This document shows, piece after piece, positions 21,885 through 33,000 of a stretch of DNA of 64,000 bases. The stretch covers positions 35,305,026 through 35,369,025 of the forward strand of contig OY294048.1 in assembly GCA_958510825.1 (NCBI GenBank), in the 5' to 3' direction. Numbering within the stretch: position 1 is the stretch's first letter; every line of letters begins with the position of its first letter. The stretch comes from Brachypterus glaber (lineage: Eukaryota > Arthropoda > Insecta > Coleoptera > Kateretidae). The translations under genes and the position numbers were made by a program. Below the pieces are notes generated by a model that did no database searches, was not told the DNA's origin, and saw only the letters and a list, made by a program, of their open reading frames with translations.

Positions 21885-23075
21885 ATAAATGGCAGTAAAA
21901 CATCTCTACCCTTAATTTATTTACTCTGTGGCATCTCTTCTATTCGACATCTCCACTTTAGTAAATAAAACTACTCTTTTACATCTCTCCTCTTTTACAA
22001 TTTCTTAAGTTGTAAAAGATGTAACCTTAGACATAGATGTTTGCTCTGTAATATGTGTTCCCCTTTACTTCTGCTTTACTTGATTATGGACTTATGCCCA
22101 TGAGAAAATATTGCCCGAGAAAATTAACCCACAAGGCTGGAGGCCAAGTGGGTTAATTTTAGAGAGGGCAATTTAGTTTACTCACGAGTAACATACAAAG
22201 TTTTATCCAATAAATAGATTCGAAATTCATATTTTTATTAAAAATTTTAATGACATTGACAAGAAAATAATTTGACAAGTGACAGTTGAGTGGGTAAGAT
22301 AAGTGATTATCCGATCTATAAAGTAAAAGCCACGCGTGGGTTATTGAGTTTATTTGTTTAAAATAGAGCTAGTAATTATCTTATTATCTGTATGTATTGG
22401 ATAAAGTTTTTTTTTAACTTTTAACCGCCACCTACTGGTATCACATCGGTGTCACTTACCGATGATATCGACATTGCAAAATTTTCAGGATAGCGTTTTT
22501 AAACCTTTAAAAAGGTTAATTTTGAAACTGCAGTTGATGTCAAATTAACAACTAAATTAATTTTTCGGCGAGGGACTTTTATTATTAAGTCTATAATCGA
22601 CTACATATACTGTCCCTGCAAATAACCTTGTCCATGCAAAAAAATGCGGCCTTAGTCTAAAACTGCAATGCGGCTCAGACAATTCATTATCCTAAAATGA
22701 ATTAGAAGCGATAATGCGTACATTATTTTGATGGTGGACCATAAAGCTCTGTGGCGCGTGACGGTTTTTCCGTTTCTCTCCCTTATCCAACTAGTCATGT
22801 CATGTCACGGACATGCCTATTACATTACTGCATGCCCTTATCCCACTAGTCACGTCATTTCATGGTCATTACTACATGTAGTAATGTAGACCTTTAAAAG
22901 AGTAGAGATGTATAAGAGAAAATATATCCCAGAGTAAAGATGTCTGAGGGCAGAGTTGTAACAGAGGAGAGGTAAAAAAAAAACAAAATAGAGATGTCGA
23001 AGAGTAGAGATGCCGAAAAGTTAAAAAATATAGAGTAGTGATGTTATACTGCCAAATAAGTTGCAATTTTTTATG
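21885..23075. mobile_element. large fold-back element of ACATCTCT/AGAGATGT repeats, interrupted by another element
   Basis: The left side has AATGGCAGTAAAACATCTCTAC and many ACATCTCT/GCATCTCT units; the right side carries AGAGATGT units and ends AGTGATGTTATACTGCCA. The arms are therefore inverted. Inside lie the repeat at 22097-22412 and a direct duplication of CCCTTATCC-ACTAGTCA near 22781 and 22836. Confidence 0.6.
22097..22412 (+). mobile_element. copy 1 of a repeat with a GAAAATTAACC hairpin head
   Basis: It begins with a hairpin (GAAAATTAACCCAC-loop-GTGGGTTAATTTT) and runs through TTATCCAATAAATAG, AATTTGACAAGTGACAGTTGAG and TAAAAGCCACGCG to CTGTATGTATTGGATAA. The same order in the same orientation is present at 53465-53788. 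Confidence 0.75.
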
Positions 23076-23293
23076 ACTAGTAAATCCGTACAGTTGTTTA
23101 TTTTGGCAAATTACCTTTGGCTAACTTATATGACTAGTAAATTAATTAATTATTAATATCAGTACACAAAACCTAACAAAACAATAAATTCCACTAAAAT
23201 TAAGATTAGTTCCCTTGACTTAAAATAAACTTATGCTAAATTATAGATTATAAAGGTTTAATGTCTTAATAAACCAGACACTAAGGTGATCCC

Positions 23294-23643
23294 TGAAAAA
23301 CTAATTTTAAGGGACGCCTCCAATATTTGTTTAAAATTGTCCAAAAATAATGTGTGCAAAATTTCAGGTCAATACCCCAACGTTAACATGTGCGCATCGA
23401 TCGAAATAATTTTTTGACAATATATATTTTTTATGTTAAACATGTTTTGTTCGTTGCGTTTTTTCGGAGTACTGTTTGGCTTTTACACCATTAAAAATAT
23501 TGTCTGGTGCCAGATACATTCACCATTATGAAGGCTTGATGCGGTATGCGTTAACGTTCAGCTATCGACCTGAAATTTGGTACATACAGTTTTTAGACAA
23601 TTTGGAACAAAATTTACGTGGCGTCCCTTAAAGTCTATTTTTC
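23294..23643. mobile_element. fold-back element with AAGGGACGCC ends
   Basis: The left side (TTTTAAGGGACGCC, ATTGTCCAAAAATAATGTGTGC, AAATTTCAGGTC) is mirrored by the right side (GACCTGAAATTTGG, TTTTTAGACAAT, GGCGTCCCTTAAA). AACGTTAAC / GTTAACGTT forms the inner pair. A related single arm lies near 2350-2430. Confidence 0.65.
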
Positions 23644-23794
23644 TTTTAAGCACCACCCTACTACAACATAAAAAGTATGCTGGAATTGAATATAGTTTAT
23701 ATAATAATTGTGTGCACAAAAATATGTAATTTACATTATAAGAATATTGAAGATAGGAAAATAGCATATTCTTATTTTGAATATAGCAAAGCCA

Positions 23795-25262
23795 CACAGC
23801 CACCCAAAAAAAAATTCATGTGCCAGAAACTAGACCAACGCATTTTTATATTTTCGGGGTCGCTGAAACCGAATCTGACCACAGAATTGCTCCATCAAGT
23901 CATCAGGTCACTTTTTTTCTACCCTTAAAACCATCTTAATTAAGAGAATTTTCGCACACTGTGTGGAAAAAATTTGTGACCTGATGGAGCAATTCTGAGG
24001 TCAGATTCGGCTTCGGTGGCCCCGAAAATATACTGTAATACAGCATTACAGTGGCTGAGGTCCTACCTTGCAGATAGAATGCAACAAGTTCAGATTACTG
24101 AAGATTTTATAAAATATTTGTCGTCTGTAAAATTTCTTGAGGTTGGGAACCTCAGGGTAGCATTCTGGGGCCCTTGCTGTTCATCATCTTTGTAAATGAT
24201 CTACATGTGACCCTACGCAATACAAATCAAACCCTCACAAGTTTTGCTGATGATTCCAACTTTCTGGTAAAATCAAACAATATCCAATCTTTAATAAGTG
24301 AAACGGAATTGCTTATAAAAAATGTTAAAGATTGGCTTGAAAAAAATCAACTTATTTTAAATGAAGAAAAAACTAACTATATAATGTTCAAGTTACAAAA
24401 CCAGCCAATTGGAACCATCAATATAAATATCAATATAAATAATTCCGAGAAAACGTTGGAAAATAATGTAATGTTCTTGGGTATTCACTTAGATGAACAT
24501 CTAAACTGGGATACGCATGTGGATCATTTGCAGAGAAAGTTGAATAAGGTGGCATATTCCTTATTTGTGCTAAGGAGGTACCTAGATTTTGAAACGCTCA
24601 AGACCATTTACTTTTCTAACTTCCAAAGTCATTTGAGATACGGCATTATCTTCTGGGGTAAAACTAAGGAAATGGATTCGATACTTGTTTGCCAAAAACG
24701 AGCTATAAGGACAATATTAAATCTATCATACAGGGAAACTTGTAGGGGCGTTTTTAAATCAAACAGGTTACTTACGGCTGTGGGCTTGTACATATACGAT
24801 GTAATTTTGTTCTCTCTTAAAAACCAATATTTATTTAAGGAAGCGGCTTCAAAATCGCAAAGAATTTTGGACTATAATATTCCAAAACATAGATTAACTT
24901 CTTTTGAAAAGAGCTCGTACTACTCTTCTATGAAATTCTTTAATGACCTACCAAGCGAATTAAAGAATTTAAGTAAAAATTTAAGGATTTTTAAGAGAAA
25001 TCTGTTTGATCACATTTGTGAGATTGAACCTTATACAATAAGAGAATATGAAGATTTAAATCAGCAATTTAAGCACAATTAGACTGTCTAATTTTTAATT
25101 ATTTTATTTTTTTTTTCTTACTATTCCTGACAATGTTTCTCTAAATATTTATTTTTTATGTGTAAGAAGTAGATTTTTTATTTGGAAATAAACGATATTA
25201 TTATTATTATTATAAAAATGCGTTGGTCTAGTCTCTGGCACATGAGATTTTTTTTGGGTGAC
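23795..25262. mobile_element. fold-back element split by a non-LTR retrotransposon
   Basis: The outer left block, 23797-23843 (CATGTGCCAGA-ACTAGACCAACGC and AAAATAT), is mirrored at 25205-25258. The inner pair, TCGCTGAAACCGAATCTGACC and its complement, lies at about 23858 and 24000. Rejoining the halves at about 24031 and 25217 restores a symmetrical element of about 290 bp, so the LINE entered an existing fold-back unit. Its organisation parallels the 42307-42867 element. Confidence 0.75.
24031..25217 (+). mobile_element. 5'-truncated Jockey/CR1-type non-LTR retrotransposon, long C-terminal ORF intact
   Basis: After a short stretch in another frame (ALQWLRSYLADRMQQVQ, 24051-24101) and a frameshift near 24145, an uninterrupted frame runs to the stop codon at 25080. 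It carries PQGSILGPLLFIIFVNDL and the catalytic FADD box (about 24246), then the thumb region with NEEKTNYIMF, FLGIHLDEHLNWDTHVD and QKRAIRTILNLSYRETC. The 3' end is AATAAACGAT then (ATT)n, typical of the group. No endonuclease or ORF1 is present. The well preserved frame suggests a younger insertion than the copy at 17.4 kb. Confidence 0.85.
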
Positions 25263-25980
25263 GGTGTTATTGAAATAAATATAACATTTATTTGCGCATA
25301 TTATATGCATATATTATTATAAACCTATATTTAAATCAAGTATACCTTTTTGTATGTGAAGTTCCGTTCACTTATAAAATACCCTGTAGAAAATTCAGGA
25401 AGAATAAAAATAGACCCTATATCTAAATTAAAATATGCTGTATCGGGTCAAATGGATCTGTGACTCCCATAGTTTTTGGTTAATAATTAACTGAAAACAA
25501 CCTTCAGTCTCTGAGATCTTCAAAGTTTTTTTTTTTGAAAAAAAATGCAAGCGATTTAGCACAAAAGTTCTTTTTTTTACTTTTAAAATAGGTCTCTTAT
25601 ATGTTTTGTCAAAACAAATGCCGATCGTTTTTCTTAAAAAAATTAAATAAAGTTAAAAAAAAGGTTGTTTTCAAGTTGGACTAAATGTTCCATACACTAC
25701 CGGTGCACCGTGTGTTTTTAGACCCTGTCTACTAAGCATTATATTCATCCTATCCATTTTCTGTTAAGGTGCAAATTTTAACAAATTGACGTAACAGTAT
25801 TTGCCAAAAAAAATTAAGGTATCTTTAAACGTATCCTTATGAATTTTATTCGACCATTTCACAAGTACAAATTATATTGATAATTTGCACAAGTGCCATT
25901 TTGACCTTGTTAAAACTTTTCTTAATATTATATAAAAAATATTTTACTTTAAGCTTAAATCAAAAGGTTTTTTTTTCTGG

Positions 25981-26398
25981 TAAAGGCGCCTTTTCACGGA
26001 GCAAGTTGTAAGCAAGTTTGACGCTATATATTGCAAGTTAAACAGTGCTGTCAACCAGACTATTTTGACGTATCTCTGCGTTTGTTGAGACATAACCTAG
26101 CATTTGTTTTTTAGTAAGACAGACCGGCCTATTATTAATAATAATAATTATTAAAATATACAGTTGCTACTATATTTGTAAAAAGAAATCGATTTGGTAA
26201 CTTTTTTCCAAGTCCAAACGAAAATAACTATAAATCTTGCGTGAAAATCGTCGAAAAGTAGAACTTGTTCTAATAATTTGAAGGCTCGAAAATAGCATCA
26301 AAGTTGCCTAAAGGCATGCGCAGTAACTGAATCATTCTTGCAACAAAATTGCATAGCACCAAACTTGCGTACAAATTGCTCCGTGAAAAGGCGCCTTA
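25981..26398. mobile_element. 418-bp TIR element with AAGGCGCCTTTTCACGGAGCAA ends
   Basis: The left terminal block (25984-26004) reappears as its complement at 26377-26398, and AAGCAAGTTTG / CAAACTTGCGT extends the inverted repeat. The interior is unrelated AT-rich sequence. Non-coding. Confidence 0.8.
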
Positions 26399-26555
26399 AG
26401 GAAATTACTCCGTGAATTTTATGCGCTAGAATCGATTTTCAACGACTTGTACTATAGTTCTATTAATGGTGCAGGTCGGTTGCAAATCAACTTTACATTA
26501 CTATATTTCAAAAACGATTTGACACAGACTTAAAATTCGGAACAAAAAAAAAATA

Positions 26556-26798
26556 CCCAGACAGCACATAATAACCATTAGATACCCTTTAGACAGCCCT
26601 ATATCCATTAAGCGTCCATTACATGATGGATATCTAATGTATATCCAGAGGATATACTAAACGTCCAGCATGATGGATCTCTAATGGATATCCAGTGGAT
26701 ATATGATATCTATAGGATATCTACTCAATCCAGGATATACTGGATATCCAGAAAGTATATCCCCTGGATATCTACTATTTATTATTGTGCTGTCTGGG
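26556..26798. mobile_element. 243-bp TIR element with CCCAGACAGCACA ends
   Basis: It shares both 13-base ends with the element at 7614-8262, but its interior is built from variants of GGATATCCAGTGGATATAC. A GTAGAAAAAAATA-type flank follows. The combination of fixed ends and variable short-motif interior is unusual. Confidence 0.8.
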
Positions 26799-27528
26799 TA
26801 GTAGAAAAAAATAGTTCCAAATTTCAGATCTCTATGCCAAAGCGTCCTTGAAATATCGTAGTGCAAGCAATCTACACCATTAATACGACTTTAAGGATAT
26901 TCCTGTTAGTAATTTTTTATAATAATTACGGATAACAAAATGTAGTACATTAGAGATACTTTGTAATATTTTCTGGCAAATGACAGCAAGCATATTAAAA
27001 TTATATCAAATAAACTAAAATACAAATGTGTACCCGTACCAGTAAAAGGTCCCAAGATGCCCGTTACAGATTTTCTACTCAGGTTCGAAATCATTTCAAA
27101 TGTCTCTTTATTTTAAGCGACACCAGGGCCAGTGTTGCCAAATTTAGCATTTTTTTATTTCGACGCGCGTTTAAAAATTCAAATTTTTAATTTAAATTAT
27201 TATAAAAAAAATATTAAAAAAACAGCTGTTAAACTCATTTTGCGTGTCGCTACTAATATCATTTATGGAAAGCCTTGTTTTATATAATTTATCTTGGGTC
27301 ATTTACTAGTAAAATTACACAACTAACATTTTACTAACATGATTTTGGCATCTTCATTCCAAATTATGGCACATTTGTTATACTCTAAGAGCTGATGGCC
27401 ATTTTCGTTTCATATGTTTGACTCGGTAAGCAAAAAATAGATGTTTAGGGTACCACATTCCTCCACCCTTTTGGGACTTCTAGCACCCAAAGGATACGGA
27501 ACCAGAACCTGGAGATTTGGATATAGCT

Positions 27529-28258
27529 TGTACATAAAGTGATCAGTAACTGCCATGCCAAAATTTAAGAGGTGATTCTACATCCAAAAATATGAAAAAA
27601 AGATTCTATAAAGGGTGGTCCGGAAATGAGCCCTAAGGGAGCTACGGCCCCTCGAAGATGACATATTGAATGGGGCACAAATAAGAGCATTAATAAAATT
27701 TTAATGCTGCAGGGTGATTCTTCATTTAAAACTGAGAAAAAAAGTATTCTTCACCAAAACACCTAAATTTAATATTAAAGGAGTAATAAGCTTTTAAAAA
27801 GTAACGTTTTTGTTGGCACAAAAAGTTATTTCCTCTTAATTGCATTTTTTTTTAAAACGGTTGCTCCTACAGTGTTACACTATATGAAATTTTAATGTAT
27901 TTTTACTCAAGAAATCTATATTTTTTACAAAAAATCTACACATAAAAAAGTTTGGGGCAAAAATGTGTTAAGCCTCACATATTTTGTCCGTCTAGGCACG
28001 CCTCTGGATAAATTCAAAAAAATAAATTCACATAAACTTATTGTCCTTATTAATACTAGTATACATGCAAAAGCTCGTCGCTCTAGATTGAGGGGTAGCA
28101 GAGTTATTAATTAAAAACCTTATTTTTATTACAATTTTAAAGGGCCGTATCTCCCTTAGGGATCATTTCCGTACCAAACTTTATAGGAACTTTTTTTTTA
28201 TATTTTTTGATGTAAAATCACCTCTTAAATTTTGGCAGTTATTGATCACCCTGTATAT
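27529..28258. mobile_element. 730-bp fold-back element ending GATCACCCTGTATA
   Basis: Left arm blocks (GTGATCAGTAACTGCCA, TTTAAGAGGTGATTCTACATC, CCCTAAGGGAGCTACGG) are mirrored at the right (CCGTATCTCCCTTAGGG, GATGTAAAATCACCTCTTAAA, TGGCAGTTATTGATCACCC). The same interior is present at 49865-50528 with different outer ends, and a lone end fragment TGATCACCCTGTAT occurs at 38412. Confidence 0.8.
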
Positions 28259-30240
28259 AAAATACAGCCGGGAGTAAATAATGAAATGAAAATGCTCTCC
28301 GAATATTTCTTAAAGAAATGTTCTCAATAGTTATTTTTGCACTAAGGGTATTAGCAGTCAAGGAATCGGTTTTAGGGTAGAGACTTAATCGATACCTAAA
28401 TCCGTTTCTGAGACTGCTAAGAAAAATATTACCCGAGATGCATACAATATTTTTTTCACTACCAACAATAAAATAATAATTATTATTATATCCTGGTTGC
28501 TAATTATATTTAATTCTTTTCATAGAAATGTACAATTCTGACGGCAAATTTTGCAGTTTTTTTAGTTTTGTGAAATATATTTGTTTTGTGTGTTTAGACT
28601 CTATCTGGCGGCGCGACGCGGCAGTATTAGCACCGTCGTACGACGCACAATACTCCTACTGGCCATGGAACTATTTACGGCTAACTTTGTTCAGAACAGC
28701 TTCAGTAACCGCGCCTGCGTGATATGTATCCGATTTTCTACCGATTAGAGGTTTTTATACGGAACAATTTCATGGGTTACGATTGTCATTTAAATGAAAA
28801 TCACACGCTGAATTTTGACAAAATTGACACAAAATGTAATGTAATCGGGTATTATTAACGGTACTTGAAAACAATTGTTAAAAAAGCTCATGTGAGGGCT
28901 ATAAGTTTTTAAGTGAGTTAAAAAAGCTAATGTCTTCACAATAATCATTTCATTTCATTTTTTGTACAAAAGACGCGCGATTTCTAAAATCATGAAAAAG
29001 TAACCCTTTGTTTTTGTTACAATTAAATAAAGGGCCTATATGAATAGCACAATCATTCTGCCAGAATGTTTCTTCAGTTTTTAAATTAGAAATAAATCTT
29101 TATAAACGAAATTAATCAATTTGGCAACAGCGCTGTTTATTAATTTCTAGCCAGTGGCGTACTCATTTTAGGAGTGTTTTCTTTAAAAAAAATCTGCTGC
29201 AAACGACTGCGTATATTTTTTATTTTAGTTTGGAAAAATGAAACTCTATATCTGAACAAGCCTGTATACCCAGCAACTATGTAAAATTAATTTATTTTTA
29301 TCAAACCAGATATTAAAGTGGTAGTGAAAAATATATTTTATATACCTATCTATCTTGGTATTTGTTTTAGTAGCTAAAACAATAACTATTATTTTGTATT
29401 CTAAAAATATATATATAAATTAAATTTTAAACTTTTTAAAATTGAGGCATCAAAAATATTGAAACTGTTTGTTACATATTTAATTACTATTACTATCTTG
29501 ACTATAGTGTTATTGCACTTAGGTATTATCATGAAAGTATTTACAACAATTTATTGGTGAGCAAAAACGTTATATATTAGTGTGTTTATTTTTTTGGTTT
29601 AGATTTGCATAATTTGACTAGCATGTAGTAAGTGAGGTTAGTAAAACATTTGTATTTTTATTGCAAAATGTGTCCTATTTTACACGCTTTTATTATGTAT
29701 TTGGTTGAATTATGCCGTTATTAGAAAAATTAAAGTAAATAAAAATTACTCCAAGCGTCATAAATTCTGACTTAATATCATTAACAGTAAATATTATATA
29801 TATTTAGACTAGCATGAATATTGCAAAAGACCATATTTTTAACATTTTATGCAAAAAGAAAAAATTTGGACTGCTTCACCAATCTAAATAATAGTTTTCT
29901 TTTTGCATAAAGAATTCCAATAAAATAAAAAGAATATGTATAAAATAAAACTACAAACTTAAAAATAAAAAAAAGAAATAACAAAATAAAAATAACAATA
30001 TAGGCAAAATATCCGTTTTCTTCGCAGGTTAAATGGCAGATATAGTAGAAATAAAGTACGAAAAAATGTTAATATTTTGTTAAAATAAAAATGGTGTTTC
30101 TTTGGACTACGTATAACATAATTGCAAGTTAAAATTACCATATTCAAATATGATATACTCCTTGAGCAAATATAACCACTATTTTATGTCAAAAATTTTA
30201 ATAAAGCTTAATAAGCTATATTAAATTGTAGCGGAAAGTG
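28259..30240. other. mostly gene-less stretch
   Basis: AT-rich sequence apart from the GC-rich block at 28590-28722 listed separately. No exon with family similarity was seen. Confidence 0.4.
28575..28722 (+). other. isolated GC-rich block with open frame, possible exon
   Basis: About 130 bases, far less AT-rich than the surroundings, follow an acceptor-like TGTGTGTTTAG (ending 28575). The + frame reads DSIWRRDAAVLAPSYDAQY, then SYWPWNYLRLTLFRTASVTA, and a stop at 28720. Another frame is also open from 28577 (LYLAARRGSISTVV...). I recognise no family. It could be an exon of an unrelated nested transcript, an old insertion or chance. Confidence 0.25.
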
Positions 30241-30616
30241 GATGAAGTTGTTATGTAACATTGTTTAAAGGAGACTAACGAGATTGGCCTGTATAGAGGA
30301 AGTGAGGAAGTGCACGAATAACAATAACAAAGAATGAGGATGCAAGAGGGAACATAGCCTAGTCAGTAAGTGACTGCGGAAAATCAGGTTCAGAGGGAAT
30401 AAAGTCCTACTTTGCGGAACCAACTCCCGCCGCGTTCTAAGGGACACGTAAGGGGTATGGGCATGACCTATTGGGGCATACTGATAGGCGCTAAACACAT
30501 TTATACAATTAATTGAAAATTTTGGTACATTTTTAAAAATGTGGAAATGCGTATATGTAATAATTTACTATTCCTTAAAACTACTTTTGTTTGATTAACG
30601 CAGTCCTCTAACCAAA

Positions 30617-30659
30617 GTGACTGATCGATTTCGTGCTTTTTAGCACTCTTCAGAGCCAC
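30617..30659 (-). ncRNA. type I hammerhead ribozyme motif, all core positions met
   Basis: On the - strand: helix I GTGGCT (30659-30654) pairs with AGTCAC (30622-30617), 6 bp with one G-U. The core CTGAAGA (30653-30647) matches CUGANGA. Helix II is GTGCT (30646-30642), loop AAAA, AGCAC (30637-30633), 5 bp starting with the required G-C. Then comes GAAA (30632-30629). Stem III is the minimal ATCGAT (30629-30624), followed by C (30623) as the predicted cleavage position. Hammerheads with very short stem III are known from animal retroelements. It lies on the fru sense strand, about 3.4 kb past the stop of the 34 kb exon. Catalytic activity is inferred, not shown. Confidence 0.72.
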
Positions 30660-31702
30660 ATATCGGTAGAATGGAAAACTACGAAAATCAAATCTTTTCC
30701 ACATATCTGTATGGGGTAGAAAAATTGTTGTAAGCAACAATAATAACAGCTAGCGACATCTGCTGCTAAAAGCAGAAATGAAATGCGCCGCAGGTAAAAT
30801 TTTCGAGTTACAGTTGAAATACAAACATTTGTTGATTTTTGAGAATTTAACAAACATAAATCTATGAAAATAATTTGTGATATATTTTTGAAGTTATTTG
30901 TTTAATCGGGATTTAGCAGTAAAAAACACACGAAAGTGCGCCGCAGCCAAATTTTTTTTGCGCTTTTCGAGATCAAATGAAAAACTAGAAATGTTTGTTA
31001 TTATTCCTTCCAACAGGCTTTTAGCAGAAAGAAACTTACAATAATGCCAAACCTGAAAACATTTTTGCGTTTTTAAGATCCAAAAAAAAAATTATATTTA
31101 TATATTTTTGTAATATTTTTGATAAATGCTCACTGAGCATTGCTCAGACAATTGTACTTATTTTATACTGCACAAATCCAAATTTCCCAATGCACATTTA
31201 AATTTCCCACTGCACATTTTGTGTTTAACTGCACGTTAAAATAACCCCTGGAATAAAGGAGGTATTAAACCCTTCTATGATAATATCCAAAAAAATTTGA
31301 AAAAATGTTACATAATACTTCACTTCCGCTTCAATTATCTGTCAAGTTTTGTATAGCCTATACATATAGCCTATATGTAGGTATGGTACTTTCGGATATA
31401 TTTTGCATTTTATAATAGGAGACCCAAATTGAGAATCGGACAAAATTAGCACTTACAACGTTTTGAATATGGCATTAAGTGGTAAATGAGCTAGTCTATA
31501 TAAGAAAAACATATTATTTAGGAAAAAGTTACTACTCAGTCTCTTGAATAAACCATTCCATTATTAAATTTTGCTGGCACATCTTTTTAGGTTTTTGGAA
31601 CATTTTATTGCTGGTAAAACTTTTATTTCTGGTAAAACTTTATTTATAATAAAAAAAAACCGTTACCGTTACGTACTATTTTTTAGCTATTTAAAAAACT
31701 TT

Positions 31703-31994
31703 TAAGGCAATTTTTGGCGTTTAACAATTAAGTAACATTTTCATTTTGTTATTTGGCCAATACATTTTCACGCCCTGATTAAATACCAATGACGTCATAA
31801 CGTCAACAAGTTCGAAACTCAGTTTTAGATTAATCCTGAAGATGTCTCTAGTGCTGCTCAGTAAGAGACGAAACGTCGGAAACTGAAAATCCATTAACAC
31901 GGTCTAAACTCGGAAGTGAAAGTTCTTTGTATCTTAGTGGCCGTGTATCAATCTAAAATGTTACTTTATAGTTAAACGCAAAAATTGCCTTAAG
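31703..31994. mobile_element. fold-back element carrying a hammerhead-like core
   Basis: The ends CTTTTAAGGCAATTTTTGGCG and CGCAAAAATTGCCTTAAG, with a further pair GTTTAAC--AGTAACATTTT / AAAATGTTACT--GTTAAAC, give arms of about 40 bp. The interior carries the CTGAAGA-stem-GAAACGTC pattern at 31820-31885. Confidence 0.65.
31820..31885 (+). ncRNA. degraded hammerhead-like motif
   Basis: CTGAAGA (31836-31842), one extra T, then helix II GTCTCT/AGAGAC (31844-31849 with 31864-31869), GAAA (31870-31873) and CGTC. Helix I has only two pairs next to the core, then an internal loop and CAGTTT/AAACTG (31820-31825 with 31880-31885). The extra base after A9 and the zero-loop ACGT in place of stem III argue against efficient cleavage as a monomer; a dimeric fold is conceivable. 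Confidence 0.4.
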
Positions 31995-32311
31995 ATTTCT
32001 TAAACAAAAAAAATATTGGGTAAAATACGGAAATTGAAGCCTAGGTTTAAATAAAAAGTCGGGTTCTAAAAGTTTTCTAGCAGTTCCTGCGATTCTTATA
32101 TTTTAATGGAAAATATAATGTTCCAAAAACATAATGTGGTCGTTCAATATTTTCTAAAAACTCGATAATATTGAGCAACAGTCAGATGTTTTTTTATACA
32201 GTTAAATATATTCTATGAGGCGAAAAGTGGGTAAAATCTGCGCAGAAGGTAACCTTTTTTTAAATTACTTTTTTTTTAATAATACCTAAACATGTTTAAC
32301 TACAGCCAGGC

Positions 32312-33000
32312 GATAATAGCATTACGCACTAGACTATAAATAGTTGGTATTTTTGTCCCGTAAGTCTAGAGTGGAAGCACCTATTGCAAGAGTGCTATGC
32401 AGTATTTACCGGAAAACTTTCGATGAAAAAAGTTATCCGAAAACTATACGAGATGTCAATTTTATTTACTGTATGACACCCATAGGTAAAATAACTTTTA
32501 CATGCGAGAACTGCATTATAACATGAATTTTGCATTACATTTACTTGGAAAATTTATGGGAACCGTACCCGATACACATGCCACAAGGTACAAAATGACC
32601 TTGCAAAATAAAAAAAAAATGCTTTAGAGGGTTTTCATGGTCCGCACTATTCTGAGTTATGCGTAGCCAAGAGCTATTTATTTATTTATTTGTTTATGGG
32701 ACATTACAAGGTGTTTTATACCATAGACCATTAGACTGTTCAAGTATTATAAATAACTGTATGTGTTTCAAATTAGTTCAATTCCATAATTTCTTCATCC
32801 TCCGTTATATCTTTTTATACCTTCAAAAATTTCCTTTTTAAAATCTATTAAAACCCAGAATTTTTAATATTAAAAATTAAAAATTTGAAAACATTAAAAT
32901 GACATGATTCTGATATAATATGTATAAGTAAGGTTAAAATCTATACGGGCGTTACTAGTAATACCAACTGTTACTTTTCTAGTGCGTAATGCTGTAATCA
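32312..33000. mobile_element. element bounded by 39-bp inverted ends (GCATTACGCACTAGA)
   Basis: ATAATAGCATTACGCACTAG, with ATAGTTGGTAT inside it, at 32313-32350 is mirrored at 32961-32999. The about 610-base interior is AT-rich, with a short open frame that resembles nothing I know. Confidence 0.6.

Noticed and set aside
30265..30498. 77-codon - strand open frame in a less AT-rich segment as an exon
   Set aside because: Composition is the only argument; there is no domain, and I found no convincing splice sites in a matching phase.
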